Assembly (NCBI RefSeq): GCF_043555865.1
Contig: NZ_JBIGHY010000001.1
Location: 496,001-560,000 of the forward strand
Source: Pelomonas dachongensis
Lineage (GTDB): Bacteria; Pseudomonadota; Gammaproteobacteria; Burkholderiales; Burkholderiaceae_C
Length of the DNA: 64,000 bases
Reading direction: 5' to 3'
The stretch's first letter is position 1, and each line of letters starts with the position of its first letter. Below, in pieces: positions 1 to 9,116 of the stretch. Made by a program: the position numbers and the translations under genes. The notes beneath the pieces are model-generated. The model saw only the letters and a list, made by a program, of their open reading frames with translations. It ran no database searches and had not been told where the DNA came from.

Positions 1-296
1 GCCTGTCGGAGCACCTGCCGTTCGTCGTGTCCTACCTGATTGCTGCGGGCGCTGCGGCCGTGGTGCTGACGCAATACGCCGCGGCCATGCTGAGCGGCTG
101 GCTGCGGGGGCTGTCCTTCGGCGGCGGCATCGTGCTGCTGTACGGCGCGCTGTACGTGCTGCTGAGCCGCGAGCAGACCGCGCTGGTCATCGGCGCCGTG
201 ATGCTGTTCGGCGTGCTGGCCGCCGTGATGACGCTGACGCGCAAGCTGGACTGGTACCGCCTGGGCGGCGGGGAAAGGGTGGGCTCAGCCGAGTGA
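1..296 (+). CDS. creD: CreD family inner-membrane protein, C-terminal part
   Basis: This is the 3' end of a gene that begins before the window; the open frame runs from base 3 without a start. The visible residues form hydrophobic helices and end in a TRKLDWYRLG motif, which matches the tail of CreD, an inner-membrane protein usually found with the CreBC two-component system. The GTG at 27 is an internal codon rather than a start, because the upstream residues LSEHLPF also fit the family. Its stop lies 14 nt before the ATG of the next gene, so the two may be co-transcribed. CreB and CreC are not in view. Identity is by recognition of the tail only. Confidence 0.7.
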   Translation, partial: LSEHLPFVVSYLIAAGAAAVVLTQYAAAMLSGWLRGLSFGGGIVLLYGALYVLLSREQTALVIGAVMLFGVLAAVMTLTRKLDWYRLGGGERVGSAE

Positions 297-310
297 ATTA
301 CGCTCGGCCC

Positions 311-1972
311 ATGTCCCAACAAGGTTTCGACTACATCATCGTGGGCGCCGGCACGGCCGGCTGCCTGCTGGCCAACCGGCTCAGCGCCGACCGCAACAAG
401 CGCGTGCTGCTCATCGAGGCCGGCGGCAAGGACGACTACCACTGGATCCACATCCCCGTCGGCTACCTGCACTGCATCGGCAACCCGCGCACCGACTGGT
501 GCTTCAGCACCGAGCCCGAGGCGGGCCTCAACGGCCGCAGCCTGCGCTACCCACGCGGCAAGGTGCTGGGCGGCAGCTCCAGCATCAACGGCATGATCTA
601 CATGCGCGGCCAGAGCCGCGACTACGACCAGTGGGCCGATCTGACTGGCGACGACACCTGGCGCTGGGAGCGCGTGCTGAAGGCCTTCAAGAAGCACGAG
701 GACCACTGGCGGCTGGACGACCCCAAGACTGCGCCCGAGGGCTTTTCCGACCTGCACGGCCCGCTGCCCGGCAAGAAGGGCGAATGGCGCGTTGAGCAGC
801 AGCGGCTGCGCTGGCCCCTCCTCGACGCCTTCTCGCAGGCGGCGCAGCAGGCGGGCATCCCGGCCACCGGCGACTTCAATGCCGGCAACAACGAAGGCGT
901 GGGTTACTTCGAGGTCAACCAGAAGCAGGGCCTGCGCTGGAACGCGGCCAAGGCCTTCCTGCGACCCACCTGCTTCGGGCGGCCCAATTTCGAGATGTGG
1001 ACCGGCGCGCACGTGAAGCGGCTGCGGCTGATGCAAGATGATGCCGGCCTGCGCTGCGGCGGCGTGGAGGTGCAGACGCCGCACGGCATCGAGCAGCCCT
1101 GGCTGCTGGCCGGCGGCGAGGTCATCCTGGCCGCGGGCGCGATTGGCTCGCCGCAGCTGCTGCAGGTGTCCGGCGTGGGCCCGGGCGAACTGCTGCAGGG
1201 GCTGGGCATCAAGGTTGCCCTTGACCTTCGCGGCGTGGGCGCGAACCTGCAGGACCACCTGCAGCTGCGCTCGGTCTACAAGGTCAGCGGCGCGAGGACG
1301 CTGAACACGCGTTCCGCCTCGCTTCTGGGCAAGGCCTTCATCGGCCTGGAGTACGCGCTGCGCCGCAGCGGCCCGATGAGCATGGCGCCGTCGCAGCTGG
1401 GCGCCTTCACGCGCAGCAGCCCGGACAAGACCTGGCCCGACCTCGAGTACCACGTGCAGCCGCTGTCGCTGGACGCCTTCGGCGAACCGCTGCACGGCTT
1501 CGATGCATTCACGGCCAGCGTCTGCAACCTGAACCCGACGAGCCGCGGCACCAGCCACATCACGTCGCCCGACGCGGCCGCGGCACCGGCCATCCGTCCC
1601 AACTACCTGGCCACCGACGCCGACCGGCAGGTGGCGGTGGAGAGCCTGAAGCTGACGCGACGCATCGTCGCCCAGCCGGCGCTGGCGGGCTTCAAGCCCG
1701 AGGAGTACAAGCCCGGCCCGCAGGTCCAGACGGATGAGGACCTGGCGCGGGTGACCGGCGACATCGCCACGACTATCTTCCATCCGGTGGGCACCTGCAG
1801 GATGGGCCGCAAAGACGACCCGGACGCCGTCGTCGATTCGCGCCTGCGCGTGCGCGGCGTGATCGGGCTGCGCGTGGCGGATGCGAGCGTGATGCCCACC
1901 ATCACCAGCGGGAACACGAACTCGCCCACGTTGATGATTGCGGAGAAGCTGGCCGGGTGGATGGTGGGTTAG
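311..1972 (+). CDS. GMC family FAD-dependent oxidoreductase (choline/alcohol dehydrogenase-like)
   Basis: The 553-residue product belongs to the glucose-methanol-choline oxidoreductases, which oxidise alcohols with bound FAD. The N-terminus has the dinucleotide-binding motif VGAGTAG followed by the acidic end of beta 2 (LLIEAGG). The GMC signature 1 region (GKVLGGSSSING) and the C-terminal HPVGTCRMG plus the late Asn in SGNTNSPT supply the expected His/Asn active-site pair. A GTG at 293 overlaps the creD stop, but ATG 311 gives the usual N-terminus (MSQQGFDYIIVGAG), so I prefer it. The substrate cannot be read from sequence; choline dehydrogenase and medium-chain alcohol dehydrogenase (AlkJ-like) are the closest types. 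No betaine genes adjoin it, which argues against BetA. Confidence 0.85.
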   Translation: MSQQGFDYIIVGAGTAGCLLANRLSADRNKRVLLIEAGGKDDYHWIHIPVGYLHCIGNPRTDWCFSTEPEAGLNGRSLRYPRGKVLGGSSSINGMIYMRGQSRDYDQWADLTGDDTWRWERVLKAFKKHEDHWRLDDPKTAPEGFSDLHGPLPGKKGEWRVEQQRLRWPLLDAFSQAAQQAGIPATGDFNAGNNEGVGYFEVNQKQGLRWNAAKAFLRPTCFGRPNFEMWTGAHVKRLRLMQDDAGLRCGGVEVQTPHGIEQPWLLAGGEVILAAGAIGSPQLLQVSGVGPGELLQGLGIKVALDLRGVGANLQDHLQLRSVYKVSGARTLNTRSASLLGKAFIGLEYALRRSGPMSMAPSQLGAFTRSSPDKTWPDLEYHVQPLSLDAFGEPLHGFDAFTASVCNLNPTSRGTSHITSPDAAAAPAIRPNYLATDADRQVAVESLKLTRRIVAQPALAGFKPEEYKPGPQVQTDEDLARVTGDIATTIFHPVGTCRMGRKDDPDAVVDSRLRVRGVIGLRVADASVMPTITSGNTNSPTLMIAEKLAGWMVG

Positions 1973-2189
1973 GCCGGGCGCCTCGCCCGTGCCACGAGCC
2001 GGCGCTGCGGCACGGCGACGGCTGCCTGGGGCATGCCGCACGGGGTGGGACGCCGGTGCACCTGTGGCGGTTGCTGGAACGGGGGATCGGCTAGGGAAAA
2101 CACGGCCCCGCCCTTGAGGGTGAGACGCTGACCGTGCCGTCGCGTGACGACCAGAATCCGCCCCCGGTAACGGCTCAGCGGATAACAGG
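1973..2189. other. Intergenic region between GMC oxidoreductase and PEP-CTERM gene
   Basis: These 217 nt carry no credible ORF. An inverted repeat, CCGTGCC at 1987-1993 and GGCACGG at 2009-2015, can form a 7-bp stem just after the oxidoreductase stop, but no T-run follows, so it is at best a weak terminator. No clear promoter for the downstream gene was found apart from a poor -10-like GATAAC at 2181-2186. Confidence 0.35.
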
Positions 2190-2891
2190 ATGCGCATCAG
2201 ATCGTGGATCGCGGCGGCGGCATTGGCGCTCACTGCGCCGGCATGGGCATTGCCCGTGACGAAGGTCGAGTGGGTGCAGCGGACCGGCACGACGAACGGC
2301 ACGGACGCCGTCGAGATATGGCTGCGGCTCACCACACACGCCGATGCCAGCCCGCTGTTCCTTGACGGATCGACCACCAGCTTCGATGCCAAGGATTTCG
2401 AAACGCTCTCGAATCGCGGTTTCGCCCGCATCGACAGGATTTACAACTCCGGAGCGACGTCCTTCGGACGCGGCGACAACTTCTGCCCGCCGCCCCCGGC
2501 GCGCGGCTGCAGCGACGCGGCGTCGCCCTGGCGCTTCCAGTTCAATCGCGGCGCCGACTCGTTCTTCGCTGCGCAGGCCGAGCATTTGGCCGCCGGGCAG
2601 TCGCGCGACTACCTGTTTGCCACCTTCACGCCCAAAAATGGCGCCGTGGCCCCTGGCATCTACAGTCTCGGGAACGCCGAGCTCTCGCTGGGCGTGGACG
2701 GCGTCGATGTCGATGGCAACAGGCTGGCGTTCTCGCTGCGGCTGGGAGCCACATGCGGCGAGGGAGCTGCAGACTGTGCGTTCTCGCGCACCGTCACCGC
2801 CGTGCCGGAGCCGGCGACTGCTGCGTTGATGGGGCTGGGTCTGCTGGGGATGGTGATGGCGAGGAACTGGCGCAGGCAACGGCCCGGCTGA
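2190..2891 (+). CDS. PEP-CTERM sorting domain-containing secreted protein
   Basis: The 233-residue protein starts with a Sec signal peptide (charged MRIRSW, hydrophobic stretch, AWA cleavage region). It ends with VPEPATAALMGLG, a hydrophobic helix and the basic tail RNWRRQRPG, the tripartite PEP-CTERM signal recognised by exosortase. Such proteins are exported, processed and tied to exopolysaccharide-rich surfaces. The central 180 residues contain four cysteines (CPPPPARGC and CGEGAADC pairs) and no domain I recognise. No exosortase gene is in the window, so EpsH/XrtA must be encoded elsewhere. It stands alone, 217 nt from the upstream gene. Confidence 0.8.
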   Translation: MRIRSWIAAAALALTAPAWALPVTKVEWVQRTGTTNGTDAVEIWLRLTTHADASPLFLDGSTTSFDAKDFETLSNRGFARIDRIYNSGATSFGRGDNFCPPPPARGCSDAASPWRFQFNRGADSFFAAQAEHLAAGQSRDYLFATFTPKNGAVAPGIYSLGNAELSLGVDGVDVDGNRLAFSLRLGATCGEGAADCAFSRTVTAVPEPATAALMGLGLLGMVMARNWRRQRPG

Positions 2892-2958
2892 CGGGCGACA
2901 CGGCTGCCCGTCGCCGGACATGTCAGGCGAGGGGCGCCCACGGCCGACAATCCCGGCC

Positions 2959-4872
2959 ATGTCGTCCCCGTCTCCCCGCGTGCTCGCCGTCATCCCGCCG
3001 ATGACGCAGCTGAACACGCCTTACCCGTCCACCGCCTACCTGACCGGCTTCCTGCGCTCGCGGCAGATCGAGGCGCAGCAGGTGGATCTGGCACTGGCGT
3101 TGGTGCTGGAGTTGTTCTCGCCCGCCGGTCTCGCCCAGATCCGCGAGGTGGTGCAGGCGCTGCCGGCTGACCAGCAGACCTCGCAGACGGCCTGGTTCGA
3201 CGGCGAATTCAGCTCGATCGCTGCGGCAACGCCGCGCGTGCTGCGCTTTCTGCAGGGCGGCGACCCGACGCTGGCGCATCGCATCAACACGCGCGCCTTC
3301 TTGCCCGAGGGCGCGCGCTTTGCGTCGCTGGACCACTACCTTGGAGAGGAGGGCGAGGACCCGCTGGCCTGGGCCTTCGGCGCTTTAGGCCTGCAGGACC
3401 GCGCCCGCCACCTGGCCACGCTGTTCCTGAACGACCTGGCCGACGTGCTGCGCGATGCGGTGGACCCGCGCTTCGAGTTTGTGCGCTATGCCGAGAAGCT
3501 GGCCGCCGCGCAGGCCTACTTTGACCCGCTGGCCAACGCGCTGGCCGAGCCGCCGCACCTCATCGACCGCACGCTGCAGCGGCTGACGCTGAGCGCCTTG
3601 CAGCAGCACGCACCCGACATGGTGCTTCTGTCCGTACCCTTCCCCGGTTCGGTCTACGCGGCGCTGCGCATCGCGCAGGCCATCAAGGCGGCGCGACCCG
3701 AGGTGGTCGTCGTGCTGGGGGGCGGCTACGTGAACACCGAGCTGCGCGAGCTGGCCGAACCGCGGCTGTTCGACTTCGTGGACTACGTGACGCTGGATGC
3801 CGGCGAACGGCCGCTGCTGGCGCTGCTGGAACATGTGGCCGGCAAGCGGTCGAAGACGCGGCTGGTGCGCACCTTCTGGCGCGGCGATGAAGGCCAGGTC
3901 AAGTACACCAACTTCGTCGAGCCGGACATCCCGTTCGACGACGTCGGCACGCCGACCTGGGACGGCCTGCCGCTGGACCGCTACCTGTCGCTGCTGGACA
4001 TGCTCAACCCGATGAACCGGTTGTGGAGCGACGGGCGCTGGAACAAACTGACCATCGCGCACGGCTGCTACTGGAAGAAGTGCAGCTTCTGCGACGTGAG
4101 CCTGGACTACATCTCCCGCTACGAGGCCGCCAGCGCGGAGGTGCTGGTGGACCGTATCGAGGCCATCGTGAAGGAGACGGGGCAGACGGGCTTCCATTTC
4201 GTCGACGAGGCCGCACCGCCCAAGGCGTTGAAGGCGCTGGCGGAGGAGCTGCTACGCCGCAACGTCGCCATCAGCTGGTGGGGCAACATCCGCTTCGAAA
4301 AAACCTTCACGCCCGAGCTGTGCCAGCTGCTCGCCGACAGCGGCTGCATCGCCATCTCGGGCGGACTGGAGGTGGCATCCGACCGGCTGCTGAAGCTGAT
4401 GAAGAAGGGCGTTAGCGTCGAGCAGGTGGCGCGCGTCACCAAGGCCTTTGCCGACGCGGGCGTGCTCGTGCACGCCTACCTGATGTACGGCTTCCCGACG
4501 CAGACCACGCAGGACACCGTGGACGCGCTGGAGTACGTGCGCCAGCTGTTCGAGAACGGTTGCATTCACAGCGGCTTCTTCCACCGTTTCGCCTGCACGG
4601 TGCATTCGCCGGTGGGCATGAACCCGGCGGAATACGGCGTCACGCTGCAGCTGCTGCCGGCGGATGCGCGCTTCGCGAAGAACGACATCGCCTTCGTCGA
4701 CCCCACGCCTACCGACCACGACGGCCTGGGGCAAGGGCTGAAGAAGGGGCTCTACAACTTCATGCATGGCATCGGCGTGGACAGCGACATCCGCAGCTGG
4801 TTCCCGGTACGGGTGCCCAAGACCACCGTGCCCAAGCGCTTCGTCGAGCGTGCCCTCACCACACCCCGCTGA
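2959..4872 (+). CDS. Radical SAM protein with N-terminal B12-binding-like domain
   Basis: The 637-residue protein has an N-terminal region (about residues 8-290) with a B12-binding-like Rossmann pattern (VVVLGGGYVNTELREL, followed by VTLDAGERPLLALL), then a radical SAM core. The iron-sulfur motif reads CYWKKCSFC, i.e. CX4CX2C rather than the textbook CX3CX2C; such spacing is seen in some B12-type radical SAM families. I do not see a DxHxxG cobalamin-ligand motif, so B12 binding may be absent or base-off. ATG 2959 is chosen over the in-frame 2920 start because it begins directly with the conserved RVLAVIPP strand. A GACAAT hexamer ends 7 nt before it. It overlaps the next gene by 1 nt (TGATG). 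The reaction is unknown. Confidence 0.8.
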   Translation: MSSPSPRVLAVIPPMTQLNTPYPSTAYLTGFLRSRQIEAQQVDLALALVLELFSPAGLAQIREVVQALPADQQTSQTAWFDGEFSSIAAATPRVLRFLQGGDPTLAHRINTRAFLPEGARFASLDHYLGEEGEDPLAWAFGALGLQDRARHLATLFLNDLADVLRDAVDPRFEFVRYAEKLAAAQAYFDPLANALAEPPHLIDRTLQRLTLSALQQHAPDMVLLSVPFPGSVYAALRIAQAIKAARPEVVVVLGGGYVNTELRELAEPRLFDFVDYVTLDAGERPLLALLEHVAGKRSKTRLVRTFWRGDEGQVKYTNFVEPDIPFDDVGTPTWDGLPLDRYLSLLDMLNPMNRLWSDGRWNKLTIAHGCYWKKCSFCDVSLDYISRYEAASAEVLVDRIEAIVKETGQTGFHFVDEAAPPKALKALAEELLRRNVAISWWGNIRFEKTFTPELCQLLADSGCIAISGGLEVASDRLLKLMKKGVSVEQVARVTKAFADAGVLVHAYLMYGFPTQTTQDTVDALEYVRQLFENGCIHSGFFHRFACTVHSPVGMNPAEYGVTLQLLPADARFAKNDIAFVDPTPTDHDGLGQGLKKGLYNFMHGIGVDSDIRSWFPVRVPKTTVPKRFVERALTTPR

Positions 4873-5201
4873 TGTTCACGTCCACCTTCACCTTCGCCCC
4901 CGGCGCCTCCGACGACGAGTTCCACGCGCTGGATGCACGCATCGCCGACATGGCCCGCGTCATCCCCGGCTATCTGGGCGAGGAAACGTGGGAGAACCCG
5001 ACGACCGGGCTGGTCTCCAACGTCTACTACTGGGCCTCGAGGGACGCGCTGCAGAAGCTGATGGGCGATCCGGCCCACCGCGAGGCCAAGCAACGCCAGG
5101 CCAGCTGGCTGAAGGGCTACCAGGTCGTCATCGCCGAGGTGCTGCACACTTACGGCGACGGCGGCATCGCCCACCCGCTGGCGGAGAAGCGGGCGGGCTG
5201 A
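4872..5201 (+). CDS. Antibiotic biosynthesis monooxygenase (ABM)-like domain protein
   Basis: The 109-residue protein fits the ABM ferredoxin-like fold: an initial beta strand (TSTFTFAPG), a helix with a VIPGYLGEETWENP segment, the NVYYWASRDALQKLM strand-helix and a final HREAKQRQASWLKGYQVVIAEV part. Family members include small monooxygenases, heme-degrading enzymes and proteins of unknown role. Its start shares one base with the stop of the radical SAM gene, so the two are probably translated together and act in one pathway. The M16 peptidase gene on the other strand ends 6 nt downstream. No catalytic residues can be assigned. Confidence 0.7.
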   Translation: MFTSTFTFAPGASDDEFHALDARIADMARVIPGYLGEETWENPTTGLVSNVYYWASRDALQKLMGDPAHREAKQRQASWLKGYQVVIAEVLHTYGDGGIAHPLAEKRAG

Positions 5202-5207
5202 CCGGGC

Positions 5208-8045
5208 TCAGGGCTGCTTGACCGGCTGGCTTTCGGCGTCTCGCACGTCGACCTTGCGGCCCAGCTTTTCCAGCTGTGGCTGCACCTGAGCCCGGTCGCC
5301 CACGGCCACGACGATGAGCTGCTGCGGGTCCAGGCGCTGTTGCGCGGCCTTCAGCGCGGCGGCCGACGTGACGGTGGCGTACTTTCCCGGCAGCTCGGTG
5401 ATGGTGGCCAGCGGCTGGCCGGCGGACCAGTTGCCCGCATAGCCGGCGACGACGGCGCCGTTGGTGTCGAACAGCCCCGGCAGCGAGAGCAGCTGCGCGT
5501 TGCGCACGCGGTTCAGCTCGGCCGCGCCCATGGGTTTGGCACGCATGCCGGCGATCTCCTTCCACATGTCGCTCAGCGCGGCGCCGGTCGCGTCGGTGCG
5601 CACGCTGCCGGAGATGCCGAACTGGCCACGCTCGCGGCCCATGCTGAAAGCCGAGAAGACGCCATAGCTGTAGCCCTTGACCTCGCGCAGCTGGGTGTTG
5701 ATGCGCGACGTGAACAGGCCGCCCAGGGCCGCATTCATGACCTTCAGCGGCGCTGTGTCGGGCGCGCCCGCGAACGGGCCCGGCGCGACGACGGCCAGCG
5801 CGGTCTGCGGCGCGCCGGGCTTGTCGACCAGCACGGTGCGCGCGGCGATGGGCCGGGCAGGCGGTAGCGGCGTGGCGGCAGGCGCCTCGCCCTGGCCGGT
5901 CCAGCCGCCGAACAGCGGCTCCACCAGCGCGCGTAGTTCGGCGTCAGTCAGGTCGCCGGCGACGACGAGCGCAGCGTTCTCGGGCCGGTAGCGCGCCTGC
6001 CAGAAGGCGCGCAGCGCGGCGGCGTCCAGTGCCTTCAAGCTGGCCTCGGTGCCCAGGGGATGGCCCGCCAGCGGATGGCCTTCGCCGTAGATCGCGCGGC
6101 TGCCCACCAGTTGCGCCACGGCGGCGGGCTGCTCGCGCACCTGGGCCAGCGCGGCCTGCATCTGCGCGCGCACGCGCTCGACCTCGGGGGCGGCGAACGC
6201 TGGGTTCAGCGCCACGTCGGCCATCAGCGCCAGGCTCTCGCGCACGTTGGCCTTCAGGCCCGACAGCTGCACGCGCGCCTCCTCCGCGCCAGGGCTGGCG
6301 GTCAGCGTGGCGCCCAGGGCGGCGGCAGTCTCGGCGATCTGCTGCGCGCTGCGCGTGGTGGTGCCCTCCGGCAGCATGGCGGCCACGAAGCTGGCCAGGC
6401 CGGGCCGGTCCGCCGGGTTGGCTCCCTGGCCCGCGCGCACCACCAGGCTCGCGCTGACCAGCGGCAGCCCCGGCTTGGGCGAGTGGATGACAGTCAGGCC
6501 GTTGGCGAGCGTGAAGCTCTGCGCGGCGGGCAGCGTCAGCGGTTTGGCCTTGGCGGCCGCGGGCGGCTTCAGGCGCCAGGCCTCGTGACCGTTCAGCGAC
6601 TCGCGCTCACCCTTGGCTGCCTTCGTCGGCATGGGCGGCGTGGCCACCTCGGCCGCCAGCACCGGCTCGCCCGGCAGCGCCTGCACAACGACGCGTGCGT
6701 CGCGCTGAAGCCATTGCGCCACCGCCGCACTGACGCCGGCAGGCGTCAGCGCCGCATAGCGCGCCAGGTCCTGTCCGACGAAGCCCGGGTCGCCGGCCAT
6801 CTGGTTGTAGTGGTTGACCAGGTCGGCCAGCGACGCGACTTTCTCCATGCGCTGCAGCAGGTCGCTCTCGATGGTGGCGCGGGCCTGCGCGATCTCGGCG
6901 GCCGTGGGCGGAGTGGCGGCCAGCTTCGCCAGCTCGGCGTCCACCAGCGCCTCGATCTCGTCCAGCGAGGCGCCGGGGCGGGCCACGACCTCGATGTTGA
7001 ACACCGAGCTGAGCGACTGCGAGCCCTGGCTGACGCTGACGCTCTGCGCCAGCTGCTTGTCGCGCACCAGCAGACCGTACAGCCGGCTGGCCTTGCCACC
7101 GCCCAGCACATGCGCGGCAATGTCCAGCTCGGCGTCGCCGGCCGCGAACATCGGCGGCGTGTGCCACGCGACGTTGAGGCGGCTCAGCTCGATGCGGTCC
7201 TTCACGACCAGCCGGCGCTCCTTCGTGATCCGCGGCGCGGCGACGCGCACCTCGGGCGGCTTGGGGCCGGGCTTCATCGTGCCAAAGTACTTCTGCACGA
7301 GCGCTTTGGCCTGCTTCGGATCGAAGTCGCCGGCCAGCGCCAGCGTCGCGTTGTTGGGCCGGTAGTAAGTGCGGGCGAAGGCCTTCACGTCCTTCAGCTG
7401 GATGGACTGGATGTCGGCATGCGAGCCGATGACCACCGCGCGGTAGGGGTGGCCCTCGGGGTAGAGCGCCTGGTACAGCGCTTCCTCGACGATGCCGTAG
7501 GGCTGGTTCTCCACGCTCTGGCGGCGCTCGTTGCGGACCACGTCCTGCTGGTTGGCCAGCGCCACCGAATCGACCTCGTCGATCATCCAGCCCAGCATGT
7601 CCGCCTTCAGCCACAGGCCCAGCGCCAGCTGGTTGGACGGCAGCGTGAAGAAGTAGTTGGTGCGGTCGAAGTTGGTGGAGCCGTTGGCGTCGGTGCCGCC
7701 GGCGGCGTCGATGTACTTGTCGAACTCGCCACGCGGGACGTGGCGACTGCCGGCGAACACCAGGTGCTCGAAAAGGTGGGCGAATCCGGTCTGCCCAGGG
7801 GCCTCGTTGCGCGGGCCGGCGTGCACCCACAGGTTGAACGCCACCAGTGGCAGGCGGCGGTCTTCCACCAGGATGACCTCGAAGCCGTTGGGCAGCGTGA
7901 ACTTCTCTTGGCGGATGGCCAGCTGGCCGGCGGCCGTGCTGACGGCACCCTGCGCCTCTGGCGCGGCCAGCGCCGGCAGCGAGGTGGACAGCGCGCCGGC
8001 CAGGGCCAGCAGGGCGATGAGGCGGCGGGGGGCGTGGGGATTCAT
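5208..8045 (-). CDS. M16 family zinc metallopeptidase, two-domain, secreted
   Basis: This 945-residue protein has a signal peptide (basic RR, hydrophobic core, LPALAAPEA), so it probably acts in the periplasm. The first half carries the inverted zinc motif HLFEH at residues 90-94 and the third ligand Glu in RNERR (E173), as in pitrilysin/insulinase peptidases. The second half (from about residue 500) repeats the fold (FTLANGLTVI) but lacks HxxEH, as expected for the non-catalytic partner domain, and keeps the YSYGVFSAF-type C-terminal region. Two halves fused in one chain are a known arrangement; many bacteria use two genes. Targets are likely unfolded peptides or processed exported proteins. 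It is monocistronic here, 66 nt from the AEC gene upstream of it. Confidence 0.9.
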   Translation of the reverse strand: MNPHAPRRLIALLALAGALSTSLPALAAPEAQGAVSTAAGQLAIRQEKFTLPNGFEVILVEDRRLPLVAFNLWVHAGPRNEAPGQTGFAHLFEHLVFAGSRHVPRGEFDKYIDAAGGTDANGSTNFDRTNYFFTLPSNQLALGLWLKADMLGWMIDEVDSVALANQQDVVRNERRQSVENQPYGIVEEALYQALYPEGHPYRAVVIGSHADIQSIQLKDVKAFARTYYRPNNATLALAGDFDPKQAKALVQKYFGTMKPGPKPPEVRVAAPRITKERRLVVKDRIELSRLNVAWHTPPMFAAGDAELDIAAHVLGGGKASRLYGLLVRDKQLAQSVSVSQGSQSLSSVFNIEVVARPGASLDEIEALVDAELAKLAATPPTAAEIAQARATIESDLLQRMEKVASLADLVNHYNQMAGDPGFVGQDLARYAALTPAGVSAAVAQWLQRDARVVVQALPGEPVLAAEVATPPMPTKAAKGERESLNGHEAWRLKPPAAAKAKPLTLPAAQSFTLANGLTVIHSPKPGLPLVSASLVVRAGQGANPADRPGLASFVAAMLPEGTTTRSAQQIAETAAALGATLTASPGAEEARVQLSGLKANVRESLALMADVALNPAFAAPEVERVRAQMQAALAQVREQPAAVAQLVGSRAIYGEGHPLAGHPLGTEASLKALDAAALRAFWQARYRPENAALVVAGDLTDAELRALVEPLFGGWTGQGEAPAATPLPPARPIAARTVLVDKPGAPQTALAVVAPGPFAGAPDTAPLKVMNAALGGLFTSRINTQLREVKGYSYGVFSAFSMGRERGQFGISGSVRTDATGAALSDMWKEIAGMRAKPMGAAELNRVRNAQLLSLPGLFDTNGAVVAGYAGNWSAGQPLATITELPGKYATVTSAAALKAAQQRLDPQQLIVVAVGDRAQVQPQLEKLGRKVDVRDAESQPVKQP

Positions 8046-8111
8046 GCGATGCGGTCCTGAGGGATGCGACGAATTGGACGGGCGCCGAGCGGACCCTGAA
8101 AGTGACGTTGG

Positions 8112-9116
8112 TCAGGGGGCTGGCCACGGGGACAGCCAGGCCAGCAATGCCAGCCACAGCGGCGCCGTGGCGACGTACAGGATGGTGGAGACGACCGTGG
8201 CCGCCGTGACCTCGGCCTCCAGCGCGCGGTAGCGCTGCGCAAAGATCAGCGCGTTGGACCCGGTGGGCAGCGCCGCAATCATGACGACGACGGCCAGCGG
8301 CATGCCGGTCAGCCCCAGGCCCCAGTGCGCGGCGGCCAGCACCACCGCCGGCATCAGCAGCAGCTTGGTGGCCACCAGGCCCAGCAGGCCATTCCAGGTG
8401 CGCGGCCAGCCGTAGTAGGCCAGCGACATGCCGATCAGAGTCAGGCACAGCGGCACGACGGCGGTGCCCAGGCTCTGCAGTGCCTCGTCAGCCACCATCG
8501 GGAGGGGCAGGCCGGTGGCGTTCCAGGCCAGCCCGGCCAGCACCGGCAGCACCACCGGATGGATGACGGTGTTGCGCACCGTCTGCAGCAGCGTGTGGCC
8601 CAAGTGGCCGGTGCGGCGCTCGCGCGCCAGGTCCAGCTCCACCAGCGTGGTCAGCAGCGTCAGGATGCACAGCGCGTGCAGGCTGACGACGGCGATGTGC
8701 AGCGCCAGGCCTTGCTCGCCGAACACGCCGGCCGCCACGGGCAGGCCCACCTGCAGCGTGTTGCCGAAGCCCGCCGTGATGGCCTTGACGCTGGGCGCCA
8801 CGATGTTCTCGCCAGGCGCGCGGCGCCAGCGGTAGACGACGTACAGCAGTGCTACGAGCACCAGCGCGGGCAGGAAGAACGCACCGAGGAAGTCCCACGG
8901 CAGCGCCGACGTGTCCAGCCGCGCCGTGGTGCGGAACAGCAGCGCGGGCACGAAGATGTAGAAGGCCGCATTGGCCAGCACGCGCGCCGGGTCTCCGGCT
9001 TCACCCGGCTGGCTGCCTGCCTCGCCACCGCCGAGCCAGCGCATGCGGCCGACCGCCCAGCCGATGGACACCGCCACCAGGATTGCAACCAGCTTGGCGG
9101 CAATCGCCCAGGTCAT
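8112..9116 (-). CDS. AEC family transporter (auxin efflux carrier-like permease)
   Basis: The 334-residue product is almost entirely hydrophobic, with about ten membrane segments, and shows the AEC family pattern: two five-helix halves, GFGNTLQVGLPVAAGVFGE in the middle and LPTGSNALIFAQRY near the C-terminus. Such permeases export or exchange organic acids such as malate or malonate; the substrate is unknown here. Its ATG overlaps the stop of the upstream sensor kinase gene (ATGA), which implies coupled translation and a functional link. A second, distinct AEC gene lies at 55906-56880. Confidence 0.85.
   Translation of the reverse strand: MTWAIAAKLVAILVAVSIGWAVGRMRWLGGGEAGSQPGEAGDPARVLANAAFYIFVPALLFRTTARLDTSALPWDFLGAFFLPALVLVALLYVVYRWRRAPGENIVAPSVKAITAGFGNTLQVGLPVAAGVFGEQGLALHIAVVSLHALCILTLLTTLVELDLARERRTGHLGHTLLQTVRNTVIHPVVLPVLAGLAWNATGLPLPMVADEALQSLGTAVVPLCLTLIGMSLAYYGWPRTWNGLLGLVATKLLLMPAVVLAAAHWGLGLTGMPLAVVVMIAALPTGSNALIFAQRYRALEAEVTAATVVSTILYVATAPLWLALLAWLSPWPAP

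Noticed and set aside
32..2431. Long minus-strand ORF opposite the oxidoreductase
   Set aside because: It has the His/Arg/Ala-rich composition of an antisense shadow in GC-rich DNA and no domain; the plus-strand GMC gene explains the region.
6060..8060. Long plus-strand ORF opposite the M16 peptidase
   Set aside because: Composition (Arg/Gly/His/Gln-rich) and lack of domains mark it as an antisense shadow.
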